From Basidiobolus ranarum (Eukaryota > Basidiobolomycota > Basidiobolomycetes > Basidiobolales): DNA of 20,801 nt. A program made the translations under genes and the position numbers. The DNA lies in contig JASJQH010000221.1 of assembly GCA_040143965.1 (NCBI GenBank), positions 1 through 20,801 on the forward strand, written 5' to 3'. The number at the start of each line of letters is the position of its first letter. Position 1 is the first letter of the stretch. The notes under the pieces were generated by a model that was not told where the DNA came from, ran no database searches, and worked only from the letters and a program-made list of their open reading frames with translations. Below are positions 1 to 9,731 of the stretch, in pieces.

Positions 1-1
1 C

Positions 2-64
2 TGGCAAAACGTCAAGTCCCTCTACATCAAGAGCTCCATGGGCAAGCCCCAACGTCTCTATTAA
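2..64 (+). CDS. RPL10A: Ribosomal protein uL1 (RPL10A), C-terminal end only
   Basis: The first 63 bases, read from base 2, encode WQNVKSLYIKSSMGKPQRLY followed by TAA. This is the highly conserved C-terminal tail of eukaryotic uL1 (L10a; L1 in yeast), a large-subunit protein of the L1 stalk that moves with E-site tRNA. Only the last 20 residues are in the window and the rest lies to the left. An AATAAA at 216-221, about 150 nt after the stop, is a plausible polyadenylation signal. The gene converges on the alanine aminotransferase gene, which ends at 532 on the other strand. The call rests on recognising a short but very characteristic tail, so the family is nearly certain although the gene is mostly absent. 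Confidence 0.9.
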   Translation, partial: WQNVKSLYIKSSMGKPQRLY

Positions 65-531
65 TTTATTTTACGAGCAATACATCCATATGATGTGGCG
101 CGCCTCTTTCTATGGGTTTTTAGATTTGAATCCTAAAGACTTAACGGCATACCAATGCTAACGATGACTAAACATAGCATTTTAGCTATTGGGAGATTTC
201 AAAAAGATTTTGCTCAATAAATTGTTAATTACATATACATGCGTTCAATGCAGTTTTATATTCGGTGCATGTAAGGCGCATGATAAATCCAAAATAACAC
301 AGATTGGTTGATAGATTGCTGGAAGAGAGAATGCACATCGTATTTGTTCCGCGTGAAGTTAATTCTCAAGGATTCTTACAGAAATTGGATATTATGGGTC
401 ACTGGAATGTAGATTGTTGGAAAGGCGAATGTATATCAGGTTTATTCCGTGTGAAGGTATATAAATAGTGGAAATGAAGATGCTAAGGATGTGAATAAAA
501 CATTACTGAGATTGGGTTGTTAGTGAGATGG
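65..531. other. Convergent intergenic region, 3' UTRs and a diverged direct repeat
   Basis: No gene is supported here. It holds the 3' flanks of uL1 (AATAAA at 216-221) and of alanine aminotransferase (TTTATT at 441-446, i.e. AATAAA on the minus strand, about 85 nt past its stop). It also holds two related 48-bp blocks, listed separately. Confidence 0.6.
313..458. repeat. Imperfect direct repeat, 48-bp units 98 bp apart
   Basis: Blocks 313-360 and 411-458 align without gaps over 48 bp. By hand count 36 positions are identical (75%). Nine of the twelve differences are transitions. Both blocks begin AGATTG and carry the shared cores GAATG, TTCCG and GTGAAG. Homology does not extend beyond the blocks. 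I do not recognise the element. It may be an old local duplication. Confidence 0.6.
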
Positions 532-2253
532 TTAATCTCTGTAAGTGGACATGAATTTCTTGTGGAAGTTTCCGAGGAGGTTAATGAATTCATCAAAGGT
601 ATGCTCTTGGGGAAGGAAAGTAGCACGGAAATGCCAGGTACCTTGTTGTTGTCCGAAACCAGAACCGGGAACTACGCACACTCCAGTCTCTTTCAACATT
701 TCTAAACTGTAAAAAGCATCAGGCTGTTTACCAGCTGCCTTTGCAGCCTCGACTGCCTTGGCAGGGAGACGGATTTGTGGGAAGAGGTACATCGCTCCTT
801 CAGCTTTGTTACAGGTAACACCCTCAAGTTCGTTGAATGCTGAGGCCAGTTTGGTGCTTCTTCTAATCAAAGAAGAGTAAATGTTGTCCATTTCTTGCTT
901 ATAAAGTTCATGGGAGGGTTCTCCAGGTTGGGGAGGATTGACCATAAGTTCCATCATGACTTGACCTTGGACATTGGGACAAAGGGAGATGGAGGCAATT
1001 TTGTACATCTGGTCTAGGACTTGAGGGTCGATTCCAGTACACTCAACATAGCCGCCACGTCTACCACATTCTCCGATCATTCCTTTAGAAATGGAGTGGA
1101 AAGAGAAAAGCTCAACATTCTCATGGCTAGGTCCCATGCTCTTGAGCACCTTCTTGAATGAGTGGAAGGGTTTCTCCTCAGGCATGTAGATGTTGGTTTG
1201 ATAAACCTCATCAGCACAAAGTACTAAGCGTTCGCGTTGGCAGAAATCAATGACATCACGCATGTTCTCTTCGGATAAGCATTGACCAGTGGGGTTTCCA
1301 GGGTTAATGATTACTAGAGCACGAACATCGGTGCCATTTTGACGAGCGGCATCTACTGACTTCTTCAAGTCGGAGATATTCATTCCCCAGGCATTTTCTT
1401 CATCTAAATAGTAAGGAACAGGCTGACCATCGAACAAAGCAAGTGATGCAGTGTACAGAGGGTATTGGGGAATAGGGATCAATACACCAACATTAGGCTT
1501 ATCAATCATACATTGTAAAACCAGTTGGACAGCTGGGGAAGCACCAGCGGTAAGGAAAATCTTGTTGGCATCTGAAGCGAAACCATCACGTTTTTCGATA
1601 AATTTGGCAACTTGTTCACGAATATATGGGATACCCATGGAATGACTATAAGAACCAACGCTACCGCCAGCGCTGGTAACCAATTTCTTGGCGCGTTCAA
1701 TGGTATCCTTGGGGTATAATGCCTCTACTTTATCTCTATTCTCTTCAGTTAAAAGTTCAGGGTTTTCTACCAACGAAGCAACTTGGCGAAAGAAGGTTAT
1801 AGGCTTTTGCTTCAATTGTTGAGGATTACCGATGTTGATATTGGTGATCTCTTTGAAGGGGTATTCAACACCTTGAGCTAAATTCTAAATCGAGAAATGT
1901 CCATGAATAACAAATCTAGTTGATCTCGGTAAAAAATTACTTACACTCTTGAGGGTCTCGGCCAAAATTGCAATTTCACCACGAACGGCATATTCTACAC
2001 TCTTTACTTTAGGGTTGAGGTTATCAAGAGTAAGAACACGATTGTTGGTAGTATTTTCGGCGACTAGTAATCAAAGTAGTGTGAATAATCGATCAAAGTA
2101 ATATATTTTCGACATTATTCATTTACCTTCGGGTATAGCAGTGAATGCCCTAAATCCTTGGAAACGAAGGTTTGAAGGGGCCAAAGCCAATTTACGGGCT
2201 TGGTAACGGAAGGTGCTAAGAGCGTTAATACGAGAGAAAATTCTAGTGTTCAT
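532..2253 (-). CDS. ALT1: Alanine aminotransferase, mitochondrial
   Basis: PLP-dependent enzyme interconverting alanine + 2-oxoglutarate and pyruvate + glutamate. Exons on the minus strand are 2127-2253, 1945-2063 and 532-1884; introns are 63 and 60 bp. The product is 532 aa, close to the family length. Residues 1 to about 37 form an Arg-rich, acid-free presequence with LRFQGFRAF near its end, typical of matrix import. The mature part has VEYAVRGEIA, INIGNPQQLKQKPITFFRQV, NPGNPTGQ, ADEVYQTNIY and SFHSISKG; Lys of SKG (about residue 349) should form the PLP Schiff base. The C-terminus carries GVCVVPGSGFGQ. The first intron is phase 1 (GAAG^GTAAAT) and the second phase 0. I start at 2253 because upstream in-frame codons are hydrophobic and proline-rich, unlike a presequence. 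The upstream region carries several GATA motifs. A cytosolic isoform from another start cannot be excluded. Confidence 0.95.
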
Positions 2254-2997
2254 TTGATTAGAGATAGGATTCCAACTGTACGGGCAGTGATACTTATATA
2301 TGTGAGGAATGTATGGAGGGAATGCGGGCAGTGAGAAGGGAATGTATCGGATAGCAAACAAGCTTATTCAATTCTTGTACTGAATAAGGTATGCAGCAAC
2401 AATATAAAGATAAAATGAGGGTTATCTTATTTCGCACGGGTTTACATCTGTAGATTGATCGGAGCAAAGCTTGGAGATGTATTGTAATCTTCTTGGTAAA
2501 GATCAGTGTTTCCTAATGATAATCATTACTTAGGAACGAGTTTTTATCGGGTGGCTGATCATCTAACACAAGCCAATTTCCGAGCTTCGATTGGGCTAGT
2601 CACCTATTGTCAGGTACCCGTTGCCGCGCTCGCTACCAGGGCCTTTGCCAGTCCCAGATAAATAATGATTATCTATGTGGATAGCGATACAAAAACTCTT
2701 ATCTATACATGCTCGTGTAGTTATATATATATGATACTATGGGCTTGAAGTGCTGTAAATAGTGTGGCGCATGTATTGCCGATCGAAAACCTCCGACTTT
2801 TCAATAAACACCAAAATCTTATCGAGGTCCACTCTCTATTTAACCCTACACATGCACCACTCGATGGACTTGAGTTTGTTCCCATTGTCTATAGATATTT
2901 ATCAAAGATCATCTACATCCAAATGAAGATGAAAACCAGTTTAGTGCAGTTGACTTGAAATGTATGCTATCATTCTGCTAACATCGAGAGTAAATAT
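2254..2997. other. Intergenic region: ALT upstream region and RBD2 3' flank
   Basis: No gene is supported in these 744 bp. The left part is upstream of ALT on the minus strand and the right end is the 3' flank of the rhomboid gene. It contains six GATAA-type sites, a 15-bp palindrome at 2515-2529 and a patch at about 2595-2655 clearly richer in G+C than its surroundings. I looked for a tRNA in that patch and found no acceptable A box/B box pair. Confidence 0.6.
2408..2704. promoter_or_regulatory. Cluster of GATA-factor motifs upstream of alanine aminotransferase
   Basis: AGATAA or TTATCT (its complement) occurs at 2408-2413, 2422-2427, 2656-2661, 2669-2674 and 2699-2704, and TGATAA at 2517-2522. 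The first two face each other across 8 bp, as do the pair at 2656 and 2669. Fungal GATA factors bind such paired HGATAR sites and control nitrogen genes. The link to ALT, which handles amino nitrogen, is inference from position (about 155 to 450 bp upstream of the ATG). Confidence 0.45.
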
Positions 2998-3773
2998 TTA
3001 TTCTATCACTGAGTATTCGCTTGTGGGAATCATGTGATCTAAGAATCCATTCGAAACTATTAACTGTGTTAGACGATACTTTGTCAAGAGATCCGAAAAC
3101 AACTTACATAAATAGCCAAAGAGGATACAAGCGACGTGACCCATAAATGTTGATTCTGGCAACACAACCGAGTAAAAAATGAGTAGTAGAATGGGAAAGA
3201 ATTGAATAAGCCTAAGTAATAAAAAGGTGTTAATTCATTGTATACGCTGAAATCATTAGTGTTAGACACCTTTTAGCTGAATAATTGTAAGACATTCTAG
3301 AGGAGTATCTCTTCGCCAACCAAACGCTTAAAATAAAGCACCAGCCACTACACCCGATCAAACTCAATTCTTTTAATTCAAGGAGCAAGAAAGAACCCAG
3401 AAAGCATAAAAATGCAGGAATAAAGGAGAACACCAAGAAGAGAGTATAGAGAAAGATTTTGGGATTCTTCAAATATCTTTCATAACAAAGGCCTAGAGGT
3501 ATAAACACTAGAAGATTTACTAGCAAGTGTAATAGACCTTCGTGAGCTAGTGGATAGCTAATGAAGCGATACACTATACCATATTAGTTCTTTAACTTCA
3601 ACTAGATCTCCTACTCTATTATCTGTACCTTGGCCTTTGAGAATCAAGTTGGAGTCATAGTTAAAGAGCTCTCGAACGTCAACGATGTCGTAATCTGTTA
3701 ATACAAAAGTTATAGAGCAACAAATTGCTAGTAAAAGAGTAAAGGATAAAGATATTTGGCTTCGCTCAAACAT
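2998..3773 (-). CDS. RBD2: Rhomboid-family intramembrane serine protease, RBD2-like
   Basis: Minus-strand exons 3629-3773, 3270-3573, 3108-3211 and 2998-3056 (introns 55, 58 and 51 bp) join in frame to a 203-aa polytopic membrane protein. Rhomboid hallmarks: the loop/TM2 stretch RFISYPLAHEGLLHLLVN with the HxxxxHxxxN pattern, the catalytic Ser in LIGCSGWCF (Ser124, GxSG), and the catalytic His in FMGHVACILFGYL (His175). An LKGQVYRF junction is restored by the first intron (G^TG). The protein most resembles fungal Rbd2, a Golgi rhomboid linked in fission yeast to sterol-responsive SREBP cleavage; that role is family knowledge, not shown here. The tail is short, ending at YSVIE. The last exon is least certain: the acceptor at 3057 was preferred over two other AGs because it gives FSNGFLDHMIP, which fits the RBD2 tail. 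The gene is divergent from the O-fucosyltransferase-like gene. Confidence 0.85.
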
Positions 3774-4434
3774 GGTTTATTTGTGCTTTATATCTCAAGA
3801 CAAGCTCTATATATTTCCCCTCAGCTCGATGGTCAATTCCTAGTCACATTGGATAACTACGATATAAATATAACATAGGTTCAAATTACGTAAAAAGTTT
3901 ATGTAAATCTAGAGTTAAGCAGCCTAAAACAAGTAGAATATTTATTGTCCATGAATTCAGATCGTGTAACGTAACTAAGCCTATTTAGTGTGGAGTATCC
4001 TCTCTTTTGACTCTTGTCATTGATTGTGTTTTGGCTTCAAATGATTTATACTGTTATTCTTCTCAGTCGTTCTGTGGTAGATTTTTGAGTATTTTGAGTA
4101 TTTTGAGTATTGATTTCCTTGGTCTTATGTATTTAATATCAGTAAATTCTAGGAATGGAAATATGGATAGGGTGATGTTCAGCTGCATTTCTATAGTTGT
4201 TCTCCCACGTATCTACATTTTACTTGAACCTATCCAATTATACAGATTATAGTAATATCAAGGTTTCTGCTTCTTGCCCAGACTGGATTAATACTTTCAT
4301 GCTTGTTCCAGGACCCGAATATGATACTTAAGGGGATTCCATGTTCTAAGCTGTCTTTTATGAACCCTTTTTACCTGTGACTTGATTGTCTTTAAACCTA
4401 ACCCTTTCCACTATTCCAGTTGGAAGTTTGGTAT
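3774..4434. other. Divergent intergenic region between RBD2 and the O-fucosyltransferase-like gene
   Basis: No gene is supported in these 661 bp, which should hold both promoters. Near the right end there is a convincing 3' splice site: a CTAAC-type branch sequence at 4398-4402 and a pyrimidine-rich run ending in CCAG at 4419, 15 nt before the ATG at 4435. With a possible GT donor at 4377 this would be a short 5' UTR intron of the plus-strand gene. A 9-bp tandem repeat lies at 4083-4109. Confidence 0.5.
4083..4109. repeat. Short tandem repeat, 3 x 9 bp (TTTTGAGTA)
   Basis: Three perfect consecutive copies of TTTTGAGTA lie in the divergent promoter region between RBD2 and the O-fucosyltransferase-like gene. 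No function can be assigned; such a tract is likely to vary in copy number. Confidence 0.9.
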
Positions 4435-5928
4435 ATGCATTTCATCAGTCATCGCTTCTCTCTACTTGGATCTTTAACCTCTAAAACCCATAGAAAACCA
4501 CCGAAATTTAAGATTTACAGGGAACATCGTTACAGTAGAGTCTTTGTCTATGGGTTATTTATTGTTTTTATTTGGGGACTTTTTTGTGCTCAACGGTCCA
4601 TAACCGCGTTCACTAATTTCTATTCAAACACCTATAGTCTAGGTAAGTTTAACCATAATAAATATCGTATAACAGTTATTAGAACAAATTAAGAAAAGGT
4701 TTATAATTTAGCGCCTAAAGAAATCTTATCTGATGAGAAATTTCTGACCTACCTTCCTCATAGTGGCTTTCATAACCAACGTATAGAACTAGAAAATGCG
4801 TTGTTACTAGCTAAACAACTTAACCGCTCCCTGATTTTACCTCCCCTGTATTTGGGTGAGCCATTGAAGTGGTATTCGTTTGATATGCTGTACGATTTAC
4901 TTCGACAGCGCAATAAGACGGAGCTATCATACTGCTCGCGAGTATCCAGTGCAATGTGCGATAAATATGACGCTTGGAGCATGCTACCCTGGAACAAGAT
5001 TTATAATCTGAACGCATTTCAAGATTTCCTTCGTCTACATGAACGATGGAGTATGGAACCGGAGGCATTAAAACGTTTTAACCAAGGAACCCTTGAAGGA
5101 ATCCATTATATCAAAGACATTTGGAAAGACGAGATCCAGTACATCGATGAACCACGGATACAGGACACACGAGGCCGCTATTTAACAAGAATCAATATTT
5201 CCGAATTACGCTTACAATCTGCACGTATCATCTGTCTAGGTTCAGTATTTGGAACACATCGAGTGACAGCAAGGACCGATCAAGCCTTGCAATATAAGAA
5301 TTTCATTCGAAGCAAACTCATATATTCCCATCCAAGTGTTCTAAGCGTATCCAAAGAAATCATCCAAAAACTGGGTGGTCTTCATAACTACTTTTCTATC
5401 CACACACGCATCGAAGATAGTATATTTATAGTGAATGCAGAGGAGAATGTAAAAGGTTCGGTGAATAACATGTTGAAAATGTTGACTCTGGGAGACAAGA
5501 ACTACTTCCGGGCACATGGGGATCTCTTGCGAGCTAGCCATTCCAAAGGCAACACTGCATTCCATCGTCCGTCCCTCGATAAATGTCTGCAACTCCATCA
5601 GGATCACCCAACACATTACCCCATTATTTACTTATCTACAGATACCCCCGATCCACTTCGTAATACCAATCTCACCATACTCTTCCACACCTTTCCTTGT
5701 ACATTTTTTGCTGGAGATTTTCGAGCCGAGCTAACGGAACTTCAAAAGGAGTACAATCCACTTGATGGTACAAATATTGGAAAATTTCTAGTACCGATGG
5801 TTGAGTCTATGGTGGCTGCGAATGGGGAATATTTTGTAGGCACCAATAAGTCCACGTTCAGTGAGAATATTAGATACTTGCATAATACTTTTCTAGGTAG
5901 ATTGGACCCAATCCCTCTAAAGTACTGA
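4435..5928 (+). CDS. GDP-fucose protein O-fucosyltransferase-like type II membrane protein
   Basis: Exons 4435-4642 and 4712-5928 with a 69-bp intron (phase 1, CTAG^GTAAGT ... TTTAG) give 474 aa. Residues 1-35 are basic and cytosolic in style, about 36-52 form one transmembrane anchor (VFVYGLFIVFIWGLF), and the rest would be lumenal, the layout of a Golgi/ER type II glycosyltransferase. The catalytic region opens with YLPHSGFHNQRIELENALLL (from about residue 83), the N-terminal signature of the O-FucT superfamily, followed by NRSLILPPLYLGEP. A FSIHTRIED motif (His300, Arg302) resembles the donor-binding HxR motif, and the C-terminal MVESMVAANGEYFVGTNKST resembles the last GDP-fucose-site motif. 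Substrate and true donor are unknown; family membership is seen, fucosylation is inferred. The ATG at 4435 is the only sensible start before the anchor. An AATAAA lies at 5975-5980, about 50 nt after the stop. Confidence 0.82.
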
Positions 5929-6137
5929 GTAACATAGTTAATGATCATGTATTCATCTTCGAACTATAGAATCAAATAAATACCTAAATTTGACTATTGG
6001 GAGTGGGAGTCAAAATAATCTAGAAATTGTGACTGTCAATACATCCATTTTTTTTGCCGTCAGTGACCACGTTTTACTAGTTATCACCAAATCCTTATCT
6101 CAGCATTTCTTCCTATGATAAAACTTTCACTATCAGA

Positions 6138-7606
6138 ATGACCAGCACTGAGGAAACCACAGACTACATACCTCTAGGGTCTACAGGAATCTATAAAAAG
6201 GCTTTAGAACAAGATATCCGAGCACTGCTTTTAACTTACCAAAAAGTATAACATTCTGAAAAGATCTTTTCCTCCATATAAACGCCAAATCGCTATATTC
6301 ACCACTTTACTTTCTATTTCCCTTATTTTAGAAACAGAGCCCAAATTTTGAGTCGTTTTCGGAAACTTGGAGTGAACTGAATTTTTCTTTGATTCACTTC
6401 GGTTGTACAGAGAAAAATGCTAGAGAATTATTCATGAACGCCATGTATCAATTGGTCTTAGGTAAGATATATATAGTTCAATATCTACCTGGTAAAAACG
6501 GAAGGAGATTTATAGGAAACTTGTATATTATATTTCCGTCGAAAAATCCTAAAGTTAGCTTTATTAAATGTATAGATTATTTCGATGATCACCGAGCTTT
6601 GGAAATCAAACTTGGTATATTATATGCTCTGTATTTGCTTTACTATACTCAACCGGAGACTTTCCCAAAAGTTGGAATTCGAGTAACACTTGGTTGGTAC
6701 CCTCACTTTAGAAAAACATATCAATTGGTTACTCATTTTTATTCGGATTTGTTTTGTTTGCTTTAAAGAGACATGGAAAGGACTTTGGGAACTGTATCAG
6801 TTGTGTGGAGAGCTGAAACTTACCGATGGGTTGTATATTTTTCATCGGATGAAAGAAGACGGAGCATTCATCTATGTTGCGTGGCTAGAAAGTGAACCAC
6901 GGAATTCAAGCGAAGAAACACTCGACAACGAAGGGTAAATAAGGAATTTTTATCCATCATTATGAAAAACCTTTAACTTTCTTTTACTTTTCTAATCCAT
7001 CGTTAGAGCTACTCGACGTTTGTATCACTTTGAAAAAGAAATTCTCACAAACTCTATGGTAATCTCCCAACTTTCTTGTTACAAATGTTTGTTGGCATCT
7101 AATCTTACTTGTATATATGTTTGTAGGGAGGTATCAGTGAGTTGGGTATTAATAACAGTCTTGGCTCCATCGCCAGCCGTTATGGAGAGATGAAACGCAA
7201 GATCATAAATACAGATGTGGCTCACAAGGCCTCAGCTAGATTTTATCGGGATACGCTAGGTGTTGATGATTGGAAGATATCCCCCCTAACCACAGTCAAG
7301 GAAAGTCTGATTCCAGAAATTGGACAACAAGTTAGACAATATCAAGCCGAAAAACTGGTTCGGTTAAGTTCCAAAAACCCTACGAACGATAGCAACATTG
7401 AATCCGAGAGCAGAGAGAATGGAAGTAATTCAGAGTCTGAGGTAAATAATTTTACCCTTTTTTTATTCATCTCCACCGCTAATTTAGACCTTCCTCTTTA
7501 ATAGATTAATCGTCGTGCGGCTTTGCGACAATCAGTGTATGACCAAAAGCGGGCTTGGGCTCCGGGATATCTCAAAGCAAGTACGCGACCCCTCGACAAA
7601 AGTTAG
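6138..7606 (+). CDS. SNAPC1: snRNA-activating protein complex subunit 1 (SNAP43) homologue
   Basis: Seven exons: 6138-6245, 6332-6461, 6576-6692, 6769-6934, 7007-7058, 7127-7441 and 7505-7606, giving 329 aa. SNAPc binds the proximal sequence element of snRNA promoters and serves both RNA polymerase II and III. Similarity to animal SNAPC1 is clear through residues 25-150: DIRALLLTYQ, FESFSETWSELNFSLIHFG, LGILYALYLLYYTQP, GIRVTLETWKGLWELY and GLYIFHRMKEDGAFIYVAW match in order and spacing. The rest is a poorly conserved, charged tail, including a Glu/Ser/Asn stretch near 280-296, as in other SNAPC1 proteins. The donor of intron 3 (GTTGGT at 6693) is unusual; it was chosen because it restores VTLETW. 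Intron 2 (6462-6575, 114 nt) is a multiple of three with no stop. The gene converges on SWF1. I am confident of the family, less so of every splice site. Confidence 0.85.
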
Positions 7607-7913
7607 TATGAATACAGAAATGAGTCTATCAAATACACCTGCTATATAGCGACTTTTGTTGACAACTAGAAGAACATGAAGCGGCCATTAGACTGCAGGA
7701 CCAATCTACAACCCATTAGCTCACCCCCAACTGTATTCATTTCAAATGAGAAAACTGTACTCTCCAAGCGTACAATCATAGTACGCTTATCAACATAAAT
7801 TGACGAGTTTTGTTCTTTGTTCCAGAAACAACTTGATCCCAAAAAGTATTTTAATTCTCTCTAAATTACAATGTCAAAAGCAGATAAACGTGTTACATGT
7901 TGATAGCTTTCAT
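7607..7913. other. Convergent intergenic region between SNAPC1 and SWF1
   Basis: No gene is supported. It contains the 3' flanks of both genes and one perfect inverted repeat, AAGCGTAC at 7766-7773 and GTACGCTT at 7781-7788 around a 7-nt loop, listed separately. Confidence 0.6.
7766..7788. repeat. Perfect 8-bp inverted repeat (hairpin)
   Basis: AAGCGTAC (7766-7773), a 7-nt loop, then GTACGCTT (7781-7788). In RNA from either strand this would fold as an 8-bp stem. It sits about 160 nt past the SNAPC1 stop and about 125 nt past the SWF1 stop. A 3' UTR role is possible but unproven. Confidence 0.7.
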
Positions 7914-9387
7914 TTATAATGGTCGTGGAAATAACACATCCTTTAAATTTCCCCAAATACCATAGTCATAGAGGTTATCTAATTCCTCCAAGCTCTTGAT
8001 CTGAGTGCGTTTTGGTGGTTCATCTGCATCAAATGGAGGCTCTTCTGAATGCGACTCGGAGGATTTTCTGTCGATGATTATTGTTTGACGGGAGGTATCT
8101 TCGGACGAAGCTACAGCATCATTCCTAAATACTTTACCCTTGTTAACCAGTTCATTAATGTCTTCCCATTTGAGACTCTCGTTCGTAGATGTGCCATTCA
8201 AGATTGTTAGTACGTGTCCCACCGTAAATACTAATATAATCACACCAGTAAGTATCGCAAAGATTCCTAAAGCACCAAGTAAGACGTTTTGGTGCAACAT
8301 GTAAATAAATACTTTATACATGGGAACTCTATAAGTCTCGCCGGAGCGGTTGGTGTAATGATAGTTATCTAGTCCACGCTCATGGATCTTCCCAAGAAAG
8401 ATCAAAAATATCACCAAGGTAGCGTAAAATGCTATGAACATAGTGGCAAAAAGAAACATCAGGAAGTATCGGTGATTCTTTTGCCCTACACAGTTGTTCA
8501 CCCAAATACAATGATGATCCTGTCGTGCGACACAGGACCCACACATTGAGCAATGCTTAGAACGTGCAGGCTTCTGGATTTTACAAGTTGAGCAGTCTTT
8601 AGGATGGAATAAAAGGCGATCGTACTCGTATACTTCGCATGCCTTCTTGACGTTAAATTTTCCTATGACTCCAGGGTCACTAAAGCATATTCTAGCGAAA
8701 GCCCCATAGGTACCTAATATTGTTGGTGGAATGGTATAGCTATAAGGTGAGTTAGTGGAAATGGATTCCATACACAAAGTATAACTACGGATTACTGACA
8801 CATTGAGCCAATGGACAAAAGGACCTGGTACATGTGGCCAACCATAGATTAAAAATATGGTGACTCCGATGGTCAATAAAGTTAGATACACAAGCTAAAC
8901 CAGAAATTTAGTAAATGCAAGTTGAAATGTACACATGAGTTGAATGTAGTAATCTTACTTGAGCCAAAGGATTTCTTCCAAACAATATCCAACTATATAA
9001 ATTATTCAAATACTCGTAATTCCTTTCCCCCAGCAAATTTTTCGCAGACGCGCTATGATTTTAAGAACAGGTCAATCTAATTTGATACAGACTCCACATC
9101 TAATAGAAGATTTACCGAAATATACGTAAAGCATCGTAGGCTAGAAATTGATACAATTTTCCTATAGGGCCATCACTACATTTAATGAGAACTGATGTGA
9201 AGAATAAAGGGCAAGAATCAACTTCGTCTACTAACCGAAAACGACGTGAAGGGCCCATCAGTAACACGAAAACAAAGGAAAAAAAGATGATAAGAATCAA
9301 AAGCGCCCAGCTGAGTGGCTTAATTAAATAGTAGATTATTAATAATCAAGACGCATTCTAAAGCATGTCAAGTCGTTTTACCGTCAT
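7914..9387 (-). CDS. SWF1: DHHC palmitoyltransferase, SWF1 type
   Basis: Five minus-strand exons: 9382-9387, 9236-9318, 9116-9175, 8959-9052 and 7914-8894 (introns 63, 60, 63 and 64 bp), 407 aa. The N-terminus has one membrane segment then [15 protein letters not shown], the pattern seen in fungal Swf1. A second segment follows at about 83-100. The cysteine-rich domain (about 167-216) contains [21 protein letters not shown] and DHHC at 207-210, with Cys210 as the acyl-accepting residue. Two more membrane segments follow, and the C-terminus ends [18 protein letters not shown], the conserved Swf1 tail. Yeast Swf1 is an ER enzyme that palmitoylates cysteines next to SNARE transmembrane segments. 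Exon 1 (ATG ACG only) is the weakest part: the frame of exon 2 has no ATG before an upstream stop, and a GTAAAA donor after ATG ACG gives a 63-bp intron of normal size. The gene is divergent from COA8. Confidence 0.9.
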
Positions 9388-9731
9388 CTTCGGGTTGCGA
9401 TTGTCTATGAATGAGGAACTCGAATAACTCTTGGATAATTAGTCTATTTTAAGGTTAAGCTAGACAATGGAACTTAGATTTACCATACCACTTTGACAAA
9501 TTTATTTATTTACACCATTCTTGTTAACTGTACTAAAACAAGCATTTAATGAATGAATGGGTTAAAATCAAACATTGTGTGGGGCTACAGTCTAGGACAA
9601 TCTCCACAAATTGTTACCCGCAAATAAACCAATATTAATATTCAAATCAACCGATTTTCTCGTGCAAGATTTTTAGTAAATTTAACAATACAAAGTGGTA
9701 ATCGAAAATTCACTTTCCTGTAGCCTTCACA
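9388..9731. other. Divergent intergenic region, SWF1/COA8
   Basis: 344 AT-rich bp between the ATGs of SWF1 (minus) and COA8 (plus), so both promoters and 5' UTRs must lie here. I see no clear TATA box, coding stretch or repeat. Confidence 0.6.

Noticed and set aside
2254-2361. Upstream in-frame start for alanine aminotransferase (ATG or equivalent near 2361)
   Set aside because: The extra residues are hydrophobic and proline-rich, and the stretch from 2253 already forms a complete mitochondrial presequence.
2595-2655. Possible tRNA or other small RNA gene in the GC-rich patch upstream of ALT
   Set aside because: Neither strand shows a proper A box with a matching B box at the right spacing, and no cloverleaf could be drawn by eye.
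2764-2958. Open frame of 64 codons on the plus strand between ALT and RBD2
   Set aside because: No ATG at its start, no recognisable motif, no splice partners, and it overlaps the presumed RBD2 3' flank.
4007-4252. Open frame with a repetitive FLSILSILSID stretch
   Set aside because: Starts at a non-ATG codon, the repetition comes from the 9-bp tandem repeat, and the region is a divergent promoter.
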